Assembly: GCA_040635515.1 (NCBI GenBank)
Contig: JBEYHY010000015.1
Location: forward strand, 3,880-67,879
Source of the DNA: Prauserella_A sp040635515
GTDB lineage: Bacteria; Actinomycetota; Actinomycetes; Mycobacteriales; Pseudonocardiaceae
DNA: 64,000 nt
Direction of reading: 5' to 3'
The notes beneath the pieces were generated by a model, which saw only the letters and a list, made by a program, of their open reading frames with translations, searched no databases and was not told where the DNA came from. Position numbers and translations under genes: made by a program. Positions 50,627 to 58,877 of this stretch are shown in pieces. The first letter of the stretch is position 1. Every line of letters begins with the position of its first letter.

Positions 50627-53600
50627 TCACCGGAAATCCCTCGACCGTTGCGTGATCCGCATCGGCAGATGCTGCAACCGATCGGCGAGCAGGCTCACGA
50701 CGCCGTCCGCTCTTTCGACAACCCCTCTGATGAGCAATGCGGGGCTGGACCGCGCGATCCGGTGATAACGCTGCCACAACCCGGCGGTGCAGATGACGTT
50801 CACCATTCCCGTCTCGTCCTCGATGTTGAGAAACGTGATCCCGCCCGCGGTCGCCGGCCGCTGCCTGTGCGTGACGGCGCCCCCGATGAGCACCCTCCTT
50901 CCGTTTTCGACATCCCGCAAACCTTCCGCCGTCACAACACCGAGCGCGTCGAGCCGGTCACGAATGAACTGCGTCGGGAAACTGCCGGGCGAAAGTCCCG
51001 TAGCCCACACATCGGCCGCGGCGTGGTCGATGTCGTCCATGCCCGGCAGCGTGGGCGCGGCGATACCGGGAGCACTGCCGGGGATCTTCTCCGGTCGTTC
51101 CTCGGCGACGGCACCGGCCGCCCACAATGCCTTGCGGCGATCCCGCTCGAAACACCCGAACGCCCCCGCTGTCGCCAGCGCCTCGACCTGCGGCCTGGTG
51201 AGCCGTACCCTCCGCGCGACATCAGCCATGTCCCGGAAAGGGCCTCCGCCGTCGCGTTCGGCGACGAGCCGTTCCGCGAGCGGGCCGCCGATGGTGCGGA
51301 TCGTGCCGAGTCCGATACGAACGGCGAGCCCCGAACCGTTTTCTCCCAGCGGTTCCAGCGTCGCGTCGGGGAGACTCGCGTTGACATCGGGACCACGCAC
51401 CGTCACCCCGTGCCGCCGCGCGTCGGCCACGAGCGACTGCGGGGAGTAGAACCCCATCGGCTGCGCGCGAAGCAACCCGGCACAGAAAGCCTCGGGGTGG
51501 TAGTACTTGAAGTACGCGCTGGCGAAAACAAGTCCGGCGAAGCTCAGCGCATGACTTTCGGGGAAGCCGAAGTTGGAGAATGCCCGCATCTTCCGGAAAA
51601 TGCGCTCGGCCATCGGCTCGTCGACCCCGTTGCGTGCCGCGCCCTCGTAGAACCGCTGCCGCAGCCGTTCCATCTTGCGGCCCGAGCGTTTGGCGCCCAT
51701 GGCATGCCGCAACTCGTCGGCCTCCGCGGCGGTGAAACCCGCGACATCGAGCGCGATCTGCATCATCTGCTCCTGGAACAGCGGAACGCCGAGCGTCTTG
51801 TCCAGCGCGTTGGCCAGCAACTCGTGATCGTGTTCCCACTTCTCCTTCTTGGTATAGCGCCGGATGTAGGGGTGCACGGAGCCGCCCTGGATCGGCCCCG
51901 GCCTGATCAGCGCGACCTCGATGGCGAGATCGTAGAAGGTTCTCGGAGCGAGTCGCGGCAACGTGGCGAGCTGCGCCCTGCTCTCCACCTGGAAGACACC
52001 GATCGCGTCAGCCCTGCACAACATGTCGTAGATGTTCTGGTCCTCAAGGGGCATCCTGCTGAGATCGACCTCCACCCCTTCGTGCTCGCGAACCAGATCG
52101 ATCATGTAGTGCAGCGCGGACAACATTCCGAGCCCGAGCAGATCGAACTTGACCAAGCCGACCGAGGCGCAGTCGTCCTTCTCCCATTGGAGAACGCTGC
52201 GATTCTCCATCCGCGCCCATTCGATGGGGCACACCTCGCTCACCGGGCGATTGCAGATCACCATCCCTCCGGAATGGATGCCGAGGTGCCGGGGAAAATC
52301 CTCAAGCGAGGCCGCCATGGTGAGAACCGGATCGGGGATGTCGTGGTCGCTCTCCGATCGCGTGTCGTGCAACGGCCCCCACCTGTCTATCTGCTTGCTC
52401 CAGGCGTCCTGCTGTCCCGGTGAATGGCCGAGTGCCCTCGCCGCGTCGCGCACGGCGGAGCGTGCCCGGTAGGTGATCACATTCGCTACCTGCGCCGTGC
52501 ACAGCCGCCCGTACTTCCCGTAGACGTACTGGATTACCTTTTCCCGCCGATCGGACTCGATGTCCAGATCGATGTCGGGATAGCCGTCCCTGTCCGGGGC
52601 GAGGAACCTCTCGAACAACAGCTTCCACCTGACCGGGTCGATCTTCGTGATACCCAGCGCGTAGCACACGGCCGAGTTGGCGGCCGAACCTCTTCCCTGG
52701 CACAGGATGTTGTTGTCACCGCAGAACCTCACGATGTCCCAGACGATCAGGAAATAACCGGGAAACCCCCTCTCCTCGATGACTCTCAGCTCATGCTCGA
52801 TCTGCCGGTAGGCCCTCTCGTTCTCCCCGTCCTCGCGGGCTCCGTACTGCCGTGCCGCGCCGAGCAACACCTTCTCGCGCAGCAGGGAGGCCTCGTCGTA
52901 GCCCTCCGGCACCTCGTAGGGCGGAAGTTCGGGCGCGACCAGCTTGAGATCGAACGCGCATTCGGCGCCGAGCAAAGCCGAACGTTGTACCGCACCGGGA
53001 TAGCGCGCGAATCTCGCCGCCATTTCCGCACCCGACCGCAAATGCGCGGTACCGGCGGCAGGCAACCAGCCCTCCATCTCGTCGAGCCCTCTTCTGGCCC
53101 TGATCGCCGCGACCACCTGTGCCAGGCGTGCGCGATCCGGGGTCGCGTAGTGCACGGCGTTGCTGGCGATGGTCGGAACCCCCAGTTCGGCCGCGATCTC
53201 GGCGAGCGCGTCGTTGTGGGTGCTGTCGAGTGGCCTTCCGTGGTCGATCAGCTCGACGTAGACGTTCCCGATACCGAACCGGTCGGCGAGCGACCGAAGC
53301 CGTGCCGCGGCGGCTTCCTTGCCGTGATCGATCAGTGCCGTGCGCACCGCTCCCTTGCGGCAGCCGGTGAGAACGGCGCAGTTTCCCGACACCTCGGCCG
53401 CGACGGCGTCCAGGTCGTATACCGGCCTCCCCTTCTCGGCACGCTCCGAAACGGGCAGTTCCTTGTCGTGCCCGCGAAGCTGGCCCGCCGTGATGGCCCT
53501 GCACAGGCTCGCGTACCCGTCCTGTCCCTTCGCCAGCAGCAGCAGGTGCTCGCCCTCCGGATCGGCAACCCCGTTCTGCGGACCGGAAAGGCCGAGGCTG

Positions 53601-53986
53601 AGTTCCGTACCGAACACGGTCCGGATACCGACCTCCCTCGCCGCTTCCGCGAACCTCGCCACCCCGTACATGCCGTCGTGATCCGTGATGGCCACGGCGT
53701 CGAGTTCGAGCCGCGCCGCCTCTTCGACCAGCTCCTCGGGATGGCTGACCCCGTCGAGGAAGCTGAAATTGGAATGACAGTGCAGTTCGGCGTACGGAAC
53801 CCGGGGAACCGCACCGCCGCCGTCGTCACCCCGCGACGACAGGTCGGCCGGCCGGAGATAACGCTCCCTGTGCCGCCCCCACGCGGGACTGTCGTTGCCG
53901 TCTCCTTCCGGTACGACAGGGTCCGTTCCGCCGTCCAGCGTGCGGGAGAGATCCCGCCACGGGACGGGAGGATTACCGAAACCCAT
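50627..53986 (-). CDS. dnaE2: Error-prone DNA polymerase DnaE2
   Basis: A 1119-residue C-family polymerase of the DnaE2 (ImuC) type. The PHP domain starts AELHCHSNFSFLDG with TDHDGMYG. The palm has SAANSAVCYALG, PDIDLDIESDRREKVI with the catalytic Asp pair, and RPGPIQGGSVHPYIRR. The C-terminal OB fold is near residues 1035-1100 (GITFLNIEDETGMVNV). ATG 53986 begins 5 nt after the stop of the small ORF, supporting that start. It extends mismatched and damaged ends, and mutates DNA, together with ImuA' and ImuB. Under SOS control by the box at 56752. Confidence 0.95.
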   Translation of the reverse strand: MGFGNPPVPWRDLSRTLDGGTDPVVPEGDGNDSPAWGRHRERYLRPADLSSRGDDGGGAVPRVPYAELHCHSNFSFLDGVSHPEELVEEAARLELDAVAITDHDGMYGVARFAEAAREVGIRTVFGTELSLGLSGPQNGVADPEGEHLLLLAKGQDGYASLCRAITAGQLRGHDKELPVSERAEKGRPVYDLDAVAAEVSGNCAVLTGCRKGAVRTALIDHGKEAAAARLRSLADRFGIGNVYVELIDHGRPLDSTHNDALAEIAAELGVPTIASNAVHYATPDRARLAQVVAAIRARRGLDEMEGWLPAAGTAHLRSGAEMAARFARYPGAVQRSALLGAECAFDLKLVAPELPPYEVPEGYDEASLLREKVLLGAARQYGAREDGENERAYRQIEHELRVIEERGFPGYFLIVWDIVRFCGDNNILCQGRGSAANSAVCYALGITKIDPVRWKLLFERFLAPDRDGYPDIDLDIESDRREKVIQYVYGKYGRLCTAQVANVITYRARSAVRDAARALGHSPGQQDAWSKQIDRWGPLHDTRSESDHDIPDPVLTMAASLEDFPRHLGIHSGGMVICNRPVSEVCPIEWARMENRSVLQWEKDDCASVGLVKFDLLGLGMLSALHYMIDLVREHEGVEVDLSRMPLEDQNIYDMLCRADAIGVFQVESRAQLATLPRLAPRTFYDLAIEVALIRPGPIQGGSVHPYIRRYTKKEKWEHDHELLANALDKTLGVPLFQEQMMQIALDVAGFTAAEADELRHAMGAKRSGRKMERLRQRFYEGAARNGVDEPMAERIFRKMRAFSNFGFPESHALSFAGLVFASAYFKYYHPEAFCAGLLRAQPMGFYSPQSLVADARRHGVTVRGPDVNASLPDATLEPLGENGSGLAVRIGLGTIRTIGGPLAERLVAERDGGGPFRDMADVARRVRLTRPQVEALATAGAFGCFERDRRKALWAAGAVAEERPEKIPGSAPGIAAPTLPGMDDIDHAAADVWATGLSPGSFPTQFIRDRLDALGVVTAEGLRDVENGRRVLIGGAVTHRQRPATAGGITFLNIEDETGMVNVICTAGLWQRYHRIARSSPALLIRGVVERADGVVSLLADRLQHLPMRITQRSRDFR

Positions 53987-53991
53987 ACCGG

Positions 53992-54153
53992 CTACTCGTG
54001 GTTCTCCGGTGATGACCGGGGCAGCGGCACGGTGGGAAACCCGGCGACTTGCCGCACGGGCGAGTCCACCGGCAGATACCATGGGTCGGCTGGGTCGGCC
54101 GGACTTTCCGACCACAGCCACTCGACCCGCCCTTGGAAGAACTCCTCGTTCAC
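53992..54153 (-). CDS. 53-residue ORF coupled between imuB and dnaE2
   Basis: GTG 54153 overlaps the imuB stop (TAGTG), and its own stop is 5 nt before the dnaE2 ATG. The peptide begins MNEEFFQGRVEWLWSESP, continues with PADPWYLPVD and ends RSSPENHE. Tryptophan and Pro/Asp content is high. It uses a different frame from dnaE2, and no dnaE2 start inside it is needed. The tight packing in an SOS operon suggests a real mutasome accessory peptide. I know no function for it. It could still be a by-product of an upstream dnaE2 start, so confidence is moderate. Confidence 0.65.
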   Translation of the reverse strand: MNEEFFQGRVEWLWSESPADPADPWYLPVDSPVRQVAGFPTVPLPRSSPENHE

Positions 54154-55835
54154 TAGTCGTACATCCCTTCTACCGTCCACAGCGGACTCCGCTTTTCCTG
54201 CCAGTTCAGCAACAAGGCGATGGGATTCGAGCCGGAAAGCACGACCTGGAGCCTTGCGTGGGTCGCCTCACCTTCCGGGGCCCACCACTTGGCGAGGACC
54301 CGCCACGGCCCGGCCCAGCCGAGAACGTCCCGCGCACCACCACCGTCGATGGCGACGCTGCGCGGCGCACCGGTGAGTACGCACCGGCCGGTGACGTTGA
54401 CCTCGTCGCCGTTCTCGTCGGCGACGAGAACGGGGATGATCTCGTCGAAAATGGTCGCCGGTGAAAGACCGGGAAGCCGTTCAGGCCACGGCGCGGCCTC
54501 TCGCCCCTCCGTTGTCCGCGGATCTCCCCACGGGACCATCCTCACCCGCTGCGCCGGCCCGTTTCCGCCATCGGGAACCGCGGTGAAAACACTGTCGGGC
54601 CCCAGCAGGCCCTGGACATGCACCAGCGCGCGACCGGCTCGTTCCGACTCGGGAGTGTGCTCTCCTTCCCCTCCGCCCTGCCACAGCCCGAGTTGCAGGG
54701 AATGCCCTTCGACCGTCTCCTCCGGTTCGAGCCGGAGTTCGGAAACCCCCGCCGTCGGGCGTACCCCGTCCCCTTTTCGCAACCAGCCCTCGAACTGCCA
54801 GCGCACCCTGTCCGCGATGCCCTCTGGGGTGAGCGGCCCGGCGCAGCGCCAGACCCTGCTGAGTTCCTCCCCGTTTTCCGTCGTGGCATGGATTCCCAGC
54901 CTGGTGCAGGCAAGTCCACGAGCGGCAAGTCCCTCGTGGAACCGGCCCGCGAGCGTCTTGGCCATGAACGCAGCGGCATCGATCCGATCGAGTACGGGAT
55001 CGAAAGTGGTCGTGACAGTCAGCTCCGGAGGAGGCCTGCGACGTTGAGGCGGGCGTTCGTCGCGTCCGCGCGCAAGCCGGTGGGCCAGCAGGCCGATGCT
55101 GCCGAAGCGGGACACCACATCCCGTTCGGGTAGCGCGGCGAACGCTCCCAGCGTACGAATTCCCAAGCGGCGCAACAGGTCGGCGAGCTCACCTCGTTCG
55201 GAGTCGGGCTGGTCGAGTTCGGTCACACTCAACGAAGCGAGGAACTCACCACCCGCGCCGCGCGCGACCAGAGCGGAGCGGTGCGCGGCCAGCGTCGCCG
55301 CGAACATCCCGTCGGCAACGCCGACCTGACACTCCACCCCCGTGGCACCGGAAACGTGGTCGACCAGCAATTCGACAAGCCTGCTCTCACCACCGAAGTA
55401 AGCCGCGGCACCGCTGATGGGCACGGCGACCACTCCCGGCCGGACGACCTCGACACCGACGATGAGTTCCTCCACCGCCGCGGCGACCGGCTCGAACAAC
55501 CGCGCGTCCCGATCGGGATCATCGGTGAAGACCTCGATGTCAGGACACCGCGCCTGCGTCTCCCTTCTCCGCATGCCCCTGCGCACACCGTTGCTTCTCG
55601 CGACGGCCGAGCACGCGACGACCCTGTTTGCCGCGAACACGGCGGCGGGCAGATGCGCGGGGACGCCCGCTGTCGCCGCGGCAGCCACCACCGGCCAGTC
55701 GGGGCACCACAACACCAGCATTCTGCTGGCCGGTGGCCCACCCTCGCTTCCTGAGTCCACAACGGATTGTTTCGTGCCCTTCGGCGCTGCCGTGTCGTCC
55801 GGCGCCCACGCGAAGTCGCCGTCTTCTCTCGTCAT
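54153..55835 (-). CDS. imuB: Y-family polymerase-like protein ImuB
   Basis: A 560-residue DinB/UmuC-like protein that scaffolds the mutasome. The Y-family fold starts at residue 39 (MLVLWCPDWPVVAAAATAG), but the catalytic Asp and Glu residues of active Y polymerases are missing (VPISGAAAYFGG replaces the SxDE motif), as in other ImuB proteins. A beta-clamp-binding motif QLGLW is at residues 381-385. ATG 55835 overlaps the imuA' stop as ATGA. Confidence 0.93.
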   Translation of the reverse strand: MTREDGDFAWAPDDTAAPKGTKQSVVDSGSEGGPPASRMLVLWCPDWPVVAAAATAGVPAHLPAAVFAANRVVACSAVARSNGVRRGMRRRETQARCPDIEVFTDDPDRDARLFEPVAAAVEELIVGVEVVRPGVVAVPISGAAAYFGGESRLVELLVDHVSGATGVECQVGVADGMFAATLAAHRSALVARGAGGEFLASLSVTELDQPDSERGELADLLRRLGIRTLGAFAALPERDVVSRFGSIGLLAHRLARGRDERPPQRRRPPPELTVTTTFDPVLDRIDAAAFMAKTLAGRFHEGLAARGLACTRLGIHATTENGEELSRVWRCAGPLTPEGIADRVRWQFEGWLRKGDGVRPTAGVSELRLEPEETVEGHSLQLGLWQGGGEGEHTPESERAGRALVHVQGLLGPDSVFTAVPDGGNGPAQRVRMVPWGDPRTTEGREAAPWPERLPGLSPATIFDEIIPVLVADENGDEVNVTGRCVLTGAPRSVAIDGGGARDVLGWAGPWRVLAKWWAPEGEATHARLQVVLSGSNPIALLLNWQEKRSPLWTVEGMYD

Positions 55836-56650
55836 CCGGCCCGCATTCCTTGCCTCGTGTTCGCGGACCTGGCCGCGTCCTCGTTTCCGCCTTTCACCGT
55901 CCCCGCCTCGCCGGGGAGCAACAGGGAGGACCGGAAGGGCTTGGCCGCGGCTCCCCTGCCCGCGACGTCCACCACCACTTCTCTCTCCCTCAGATAGCCA
56001 TGTCCGGCACCGAGTCCCGACAGCCGCACCGGCGTGCATCGCAACTCCACATCGGCGCCCGGCCACGGGCCGAGCGACAACAACACCGCACCGCGGCCGC
56101 GGGCACGAGTGGACAACCTGCGGGCCGTCCTGGTGTCGCCGAACCTGCCAGGCGGTCGAGCGACAACGAGGTCGACACCGTCGAGCAAGGCGGCGGTGAC
56201 CGAGGCGAAATCCGCGCCTGGCCTCGGCACGAAGGCAAGCCGGTCCGTCCGCACCCCGAACTCACCCGCGGCGGCGACCCCGAACCGGGGAACGCCGACC
56301 ACCGCCGCCCACGCCCCTGCCGACGTCGCCTCCGCGAGTAACGCGAACAACAACGAAGTCCCTCCTCGGACGACCACCGTGCTGCCCCGCTTCAGCCCTC
56401 CCCAAGGCAGAAAGCCGGACAGCGCGGGAAGTACCGGCAACACCTGACCGGTGCTTCGGGCGTGCTCCCCCGCGGCGGCGACCCCACTCGCCGTACTCAC
56501 CCCCGGGATCGCGGCCAAACGGGCAACGGTTGCGCTCGGGCTCCCCGTCCGTCCACCGGAGCCGGCGGCAGAGGCCCCTGCCGCCGGCTTCGAACCCATG
56601 GCCCGCGCGGCAGGGATCTCGGCCACCTCGGCCACCATCGCGCCGGACAT
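55832..56650 (-). CDS. imuA': ImuA' (RecA-like mutasome protein)
   Basis: A 272-residue protein corresponding to ImuA' of mycobacteria. The RecA-like core begins LPWGGLKRGSTVVVRGG, but GGTSLLFAL stands where a Walker A GKT/S would be, so ATP binding is doubtful. The end is a polar tail (GGNEDAARSANTRQ). ATG 56650 has GGGGGAGG about 9 nt upstream. First gene of the imuA'-imuB-orf-dnaE2 operon, 102 bp from the LexA box. Confidence 0.85.
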   Translation of the reverse strand: MSGAMVAEVAEIPAARAMGSKPAAGASAAGSGGRTGSPSATVARLAAIPGVSTASGVAAAGEHARSTGQVLPVLPALSGFLPWGGLKRGSTVVVRGGTSLLFALLAEATSAGAWAAVVGVPRFGVAAAGEFGVRTDRLAFVPRPGADFASVTAALLDGVDLVVARPPGRFGDTRTARRLSTRARGRGAVLLSLGPWPGADVELRCTPVRLSGLGAGHGYLREREVVVDVAGRGAAAKPFRSSLLLPGEAGTVKGGNEDAARSANTRQGMRAG

Positions 56651-56696
56651 CGAGCACCACCTCCCCCTCACGGCCGCACGAGTACGTTCACGTCAA

Positions 56697-56714
56697 GAAC
56701 ACGCGTACGTGTTC
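56697..56714 (-). promoter_or_regulatory. Inverted repeat GAACACG-CGTA-CGTGTTC
   Basis: Seven-base perfect arms around CGTA, between the LexA box and the imuA' start. A shorter GTTC/GAAC pair overlaps on its left side. It may be a second, weaker LexA-like or another regulator site. Confidence 0.5.
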
Positions 56715-56751
56715 ACAGCTCACCGCGGGGAAGACGGCAATCACTGAATAC

Positions 56752-56767
56752 TCGAACATCTGTTCGA
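56752..56767 (-). promoter_or_regulatory. SOS (LexA) box
   Basis: TCGAACATCTGTTCGA fits the actinobacterial LexA consensus TCGAAC-N4-GTTCGA perfectly. It lies 102 bp upstream of imuA' on the minus strand and 72 bp upstream of the DinB-superfamily gene on the plus strand, so both could be damage-inducible. Confidence 0.92.
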
Positions 56768-56839
56768 TAGCTTCAGTCAACACGGCCCCCGACTTCTTGT
56801 CAAGAACGACATGTCGGAGGGGGATGGAATCCTGCTGAC

Positions 56840-57439
56840 ATGACGGATCCACACCCGAAATCGACACTCCACCGCTATCTGGGCAGCGCCAGGGACGCGA
56901 TGCTGTGGAAGCTCGACGGCCTCTCCGAATACGACGCCCGGCGACCGCTTACCCCAACCGGAACGAACCTCCTCGGCCTTGTGAAGCACCTCGCCGCGGT
57001 GGAAGCGGGATATTTCGGCCGAACATTCGGCAGACCGTTCGAAGGGCCGGCATGGCTGAGCGACGACACCATCGAGTCCAATGCGGACATGTGGGCGACG
57101 GCAGAGGAAACACGCGGGGGCATCATCACGTTCTACCGCGACGCGTGCGCGCACTCGGATGTCACCATCACGACGCTGGCACTGGACACGCGAGGCACGG
57201 TGCCGCACTGGCCCGAGGAACGCGCTTCGGTCACCCTGCACCAGATCCTGGTGCACATGATCGCCGAAACCCACCGGCACGCGGGGCACGCCGACATCGT
57301 CAGGGAACTCGTCGACGGCGCGGCGGGTCTGCGCCGGGACGTCAGCAACCTGCCCGAGGCCGACGCGCAATGGTGGGCGGACTACCGGCTGAGACTGGAG
57401 AACGTCGCGCGCGAGGCGGACGCCGGGCGAACCGGGTGA
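56840..57439 (+). CDS. DinB-superfamily (DUF664) protein
   Basis: A 199-residue four-helix-bundle protein of the DinB/DUF664 type, distinct from polymerase IV. Metal ligands likely include His in VKHLAAVEAGYFGR and in LHQILVHMIAETHRHAGHADIVREL. Many members are thiol-dependent S-transferases or detoxifying enzymes. The first ATG of the frame is 56840; GGAGGGGG at about 56817 is rather far (17 nt), and a 4-codon reading frame (56824-56838) ends one base before it. It shares the upstream region with the SOS box. Confidence 0.88.
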   Translation: MTDPHPKSTLHRYLGSARDAMLWKLDGLSEYDARRPLTPTGTNLLGLVKHLAAVEAGYFGRTFGRPFEGPAWLSDDTIESNADMWATAEETRGGIITFYRDACAHSDVTITTLALDTRGTVPHWPEERASVTLHQILVHMIAETHRHAGHADIVRELVDGAAGLRRDVSNLPEADAQWWADYRLRLENVAREADAGRTG

Positions 57440-57492
57440 TCCAGGTGATCCGGTACCCGCGCGACCAGCCTGGACGCGAGCGAAAAACAACC

Positions 57493-57534
57493 TTCACATT
57501 CGTAGCAGCGCTGTTATATTAGCGCTGTGATATT
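57493..57534 (+). promoter_or_regulatory. Promoter with tandem 14-bp repeats
   Basis: TTCACA (57493-57498) and TATATT (57515-57520) are 16 bp apart and form a likely -35/-10 pair. AGCGCTGTTATATT (57507-57520) is repeated directly as AGCGCTGTGATATT (57521-57534), 13 of 14 bases; CAGCGCT and AGCGCTG also form an inverted pair. The site overlaps the -10, as expected for repressor binding. Confidence 0.65.
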
Positions 57535-57573
57535 TCGGATCGCAAGCACCCGGAACGTCGTACCCGGATCGCG

Positions 57574-58821
57574 ATGAACGGGCACGACCGCTTGCTCGAC
57601 AGCAGACCACTGCGCACGAGCCGCCCCTTCCGCAACCTGTGGATCGGTTCCTCCTGCGGCGCGCTCGGTCAGCAGATCGCCGTCGTGGCCGTTCTCGCCC
57701 AGGTGTGGGAGCTCACCCGAAGTCCACTGTGGACAGGAGCCATCGGCATCGCGACAGCCGTGCCGATGCTGGTGTTCGGTCTCGCGGGAGGAACCCTCGC
57801 CGACACGTTCGACCGGCGCGCGCTTGTCAGGATGTCAACCGCTGGACAACTACTCGCCGCGTCAGGGCTCGCCGGCCAGGCCGCGGCGGGCAACACGTCC
57901 GTGCTGCTGCTTCTCGCACTGGTCTCGGCGCAAGCGGGCTGTGCCGCACTCGGCGCACCGGCGAGACGCACCTTCCCGGTAAGGCTGCTTCCCTCCGACC
58001 AGGTCGCTGCGGGGCTCGCCCTGCAGAACGTCGCGTTCCAGGCCGCCATGCTGCTTGGCCCCGCGCTGGCGGGACTCGTGATCGCGCAATGGCATTTCAC
58101 CGCCGCCTACCTGCTGGAAGCGGGCACGGTGCTCATCTCTCTCATCACCGTCATCCGGCTGCCTGCGATGCCACCGCCGAGAACGGACGAGCGTTCCCGG
58201 CGGCCGGCGCGTGGCGGATGGCGGATCATCGCCAGGCGGCCCACCCTGTTCGGCTCCTTCGCCGCCGATCTCTCGCAGACACTGCTCGCGATGCCAATCG
58301 CGCTGTTCCCGCTCGTCAACGAGATCCGCTTCGACGGCAACCCCCGCACTCTCGGGTTGTTCCTCACCGCGATCGCCGTCGGCGGCATCACGGCAGGCTT
58401 GTTCTCGGGGACCTTCACCCGGCTCCGGCGTGGCGGAGCCGTACAGCTCATCGCCGCGTTCTGCTGGGGAATCGCGCTGGCGGGTTTCGGCGTGGCCGGC
58501 CCGCTGTGGCTCGCGCTGGCCTTTCTCGCCGTCGCCGGAGCGGCGGACACCGTCTCGGTCATCACTCGTGGCGCGATCGTGCAGCTCGAAACTCCCGACG
58601 AGTACCGGGGCAGAGTGTCGTCGGTCGAGCACGTCATCGGCGTCGCGGGTCCCGAAGCCGGCAACTTCAGGGGCGGCTTCGTCGCGTCGCTGACCTCGGC
58701 TTCGTTCGCGCTCGTCGCGGGCGGGCTCGTCGCGGCACTCGCGGTCGGGGTCATCGCCGCGACGAACCGGTCCCTGCGTACTTACCGAACCCCGGCCCCC
58801 GAACAGCATTTAGCGGGCTAA
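57574..58821 (+). CDS. MFS transporter, EntS-like
   Basis: A 415-residue 12-segment major facilitator. Start NLWIGSSCGALGQQIAVVAV, GGTLADTFDRRALV after segment 2 and RRTFPVRLLPSDQVAAGLALQ place it in the EntS/siderophore and drug exporter group. The last residues (PEQHLAG and stop) are encoded by a copy of the dispersed repeat. ATG 57574 has a weak ribosome binding site. The upstream tandem repeats suggest ligand-controlled expression by an unlinked regulator. Substrate unknown. Confidence 0.88.
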   Translation: MNGHDRLLDSRPLRTSRPFRNLWIGSSCGALGQQIAVVAVLAQVWELTRSPLWTGAIGIATAVPMLVFGLAGGTLADTFDRRALVRMSTAGQLLAASGLAGQAAAGNTSVLLLLALVSAQAGCAALGAPARRTFPVRLLPSDQVAAGLALQNVAFQAAMLLGPALAGLVIAQWHFTAAYLLEAGTVLISLITVIRLPAMPPPRTDERSRRPARGGWRIIARRPTLFGSFAADLSQTLLAMPIALFPLVNEIRFDGNPRTLGLFLTAIAVGGITAGLFSGTFTRLRRGGAVQLIAAFCWGIALAGFGVAGPLWLALAFLAVAGAADTVSVITRGAIVQLETPDEYRGRVSSVEHVIGVAGPEAGNFRGGFVASLTSASFALVAGGLVAALAVGVIAATNRSLRTYRTPAPEQHLAG

Positions 58822-58845
58822 ACGCGGTACTTGCGCACGCTAAGC
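58799..58845. repeat. Dispersed hairpin repeat, second locus
   Basis: Bases 58799-58832 match the minus-strand copy at 45050-45017 at 32 of 34 positions. The core TTTAGC-GG-GCTAAA is a perfect stem; in the other copy the T-A pair at the third stem position is C-G, so the base pair is kept. It overlaps the MFS stop codon (TAA in GCTAAA) and lies 33 bp from the purH end. Confidence 0.88.
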
Positions 58846-58877
58846 AACCGGGTGAGCTGGGGTGACGGGGTTTCGGC

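Noticed and set aside
56824..56838. Four-codon leader peptide MESC before the DinB-superfamily gene
   Set aside because: GGAGGGGG directly abuts its ATG with no room for a normal spacing, so translation of it is not supported; noted only as a possible coupling element.
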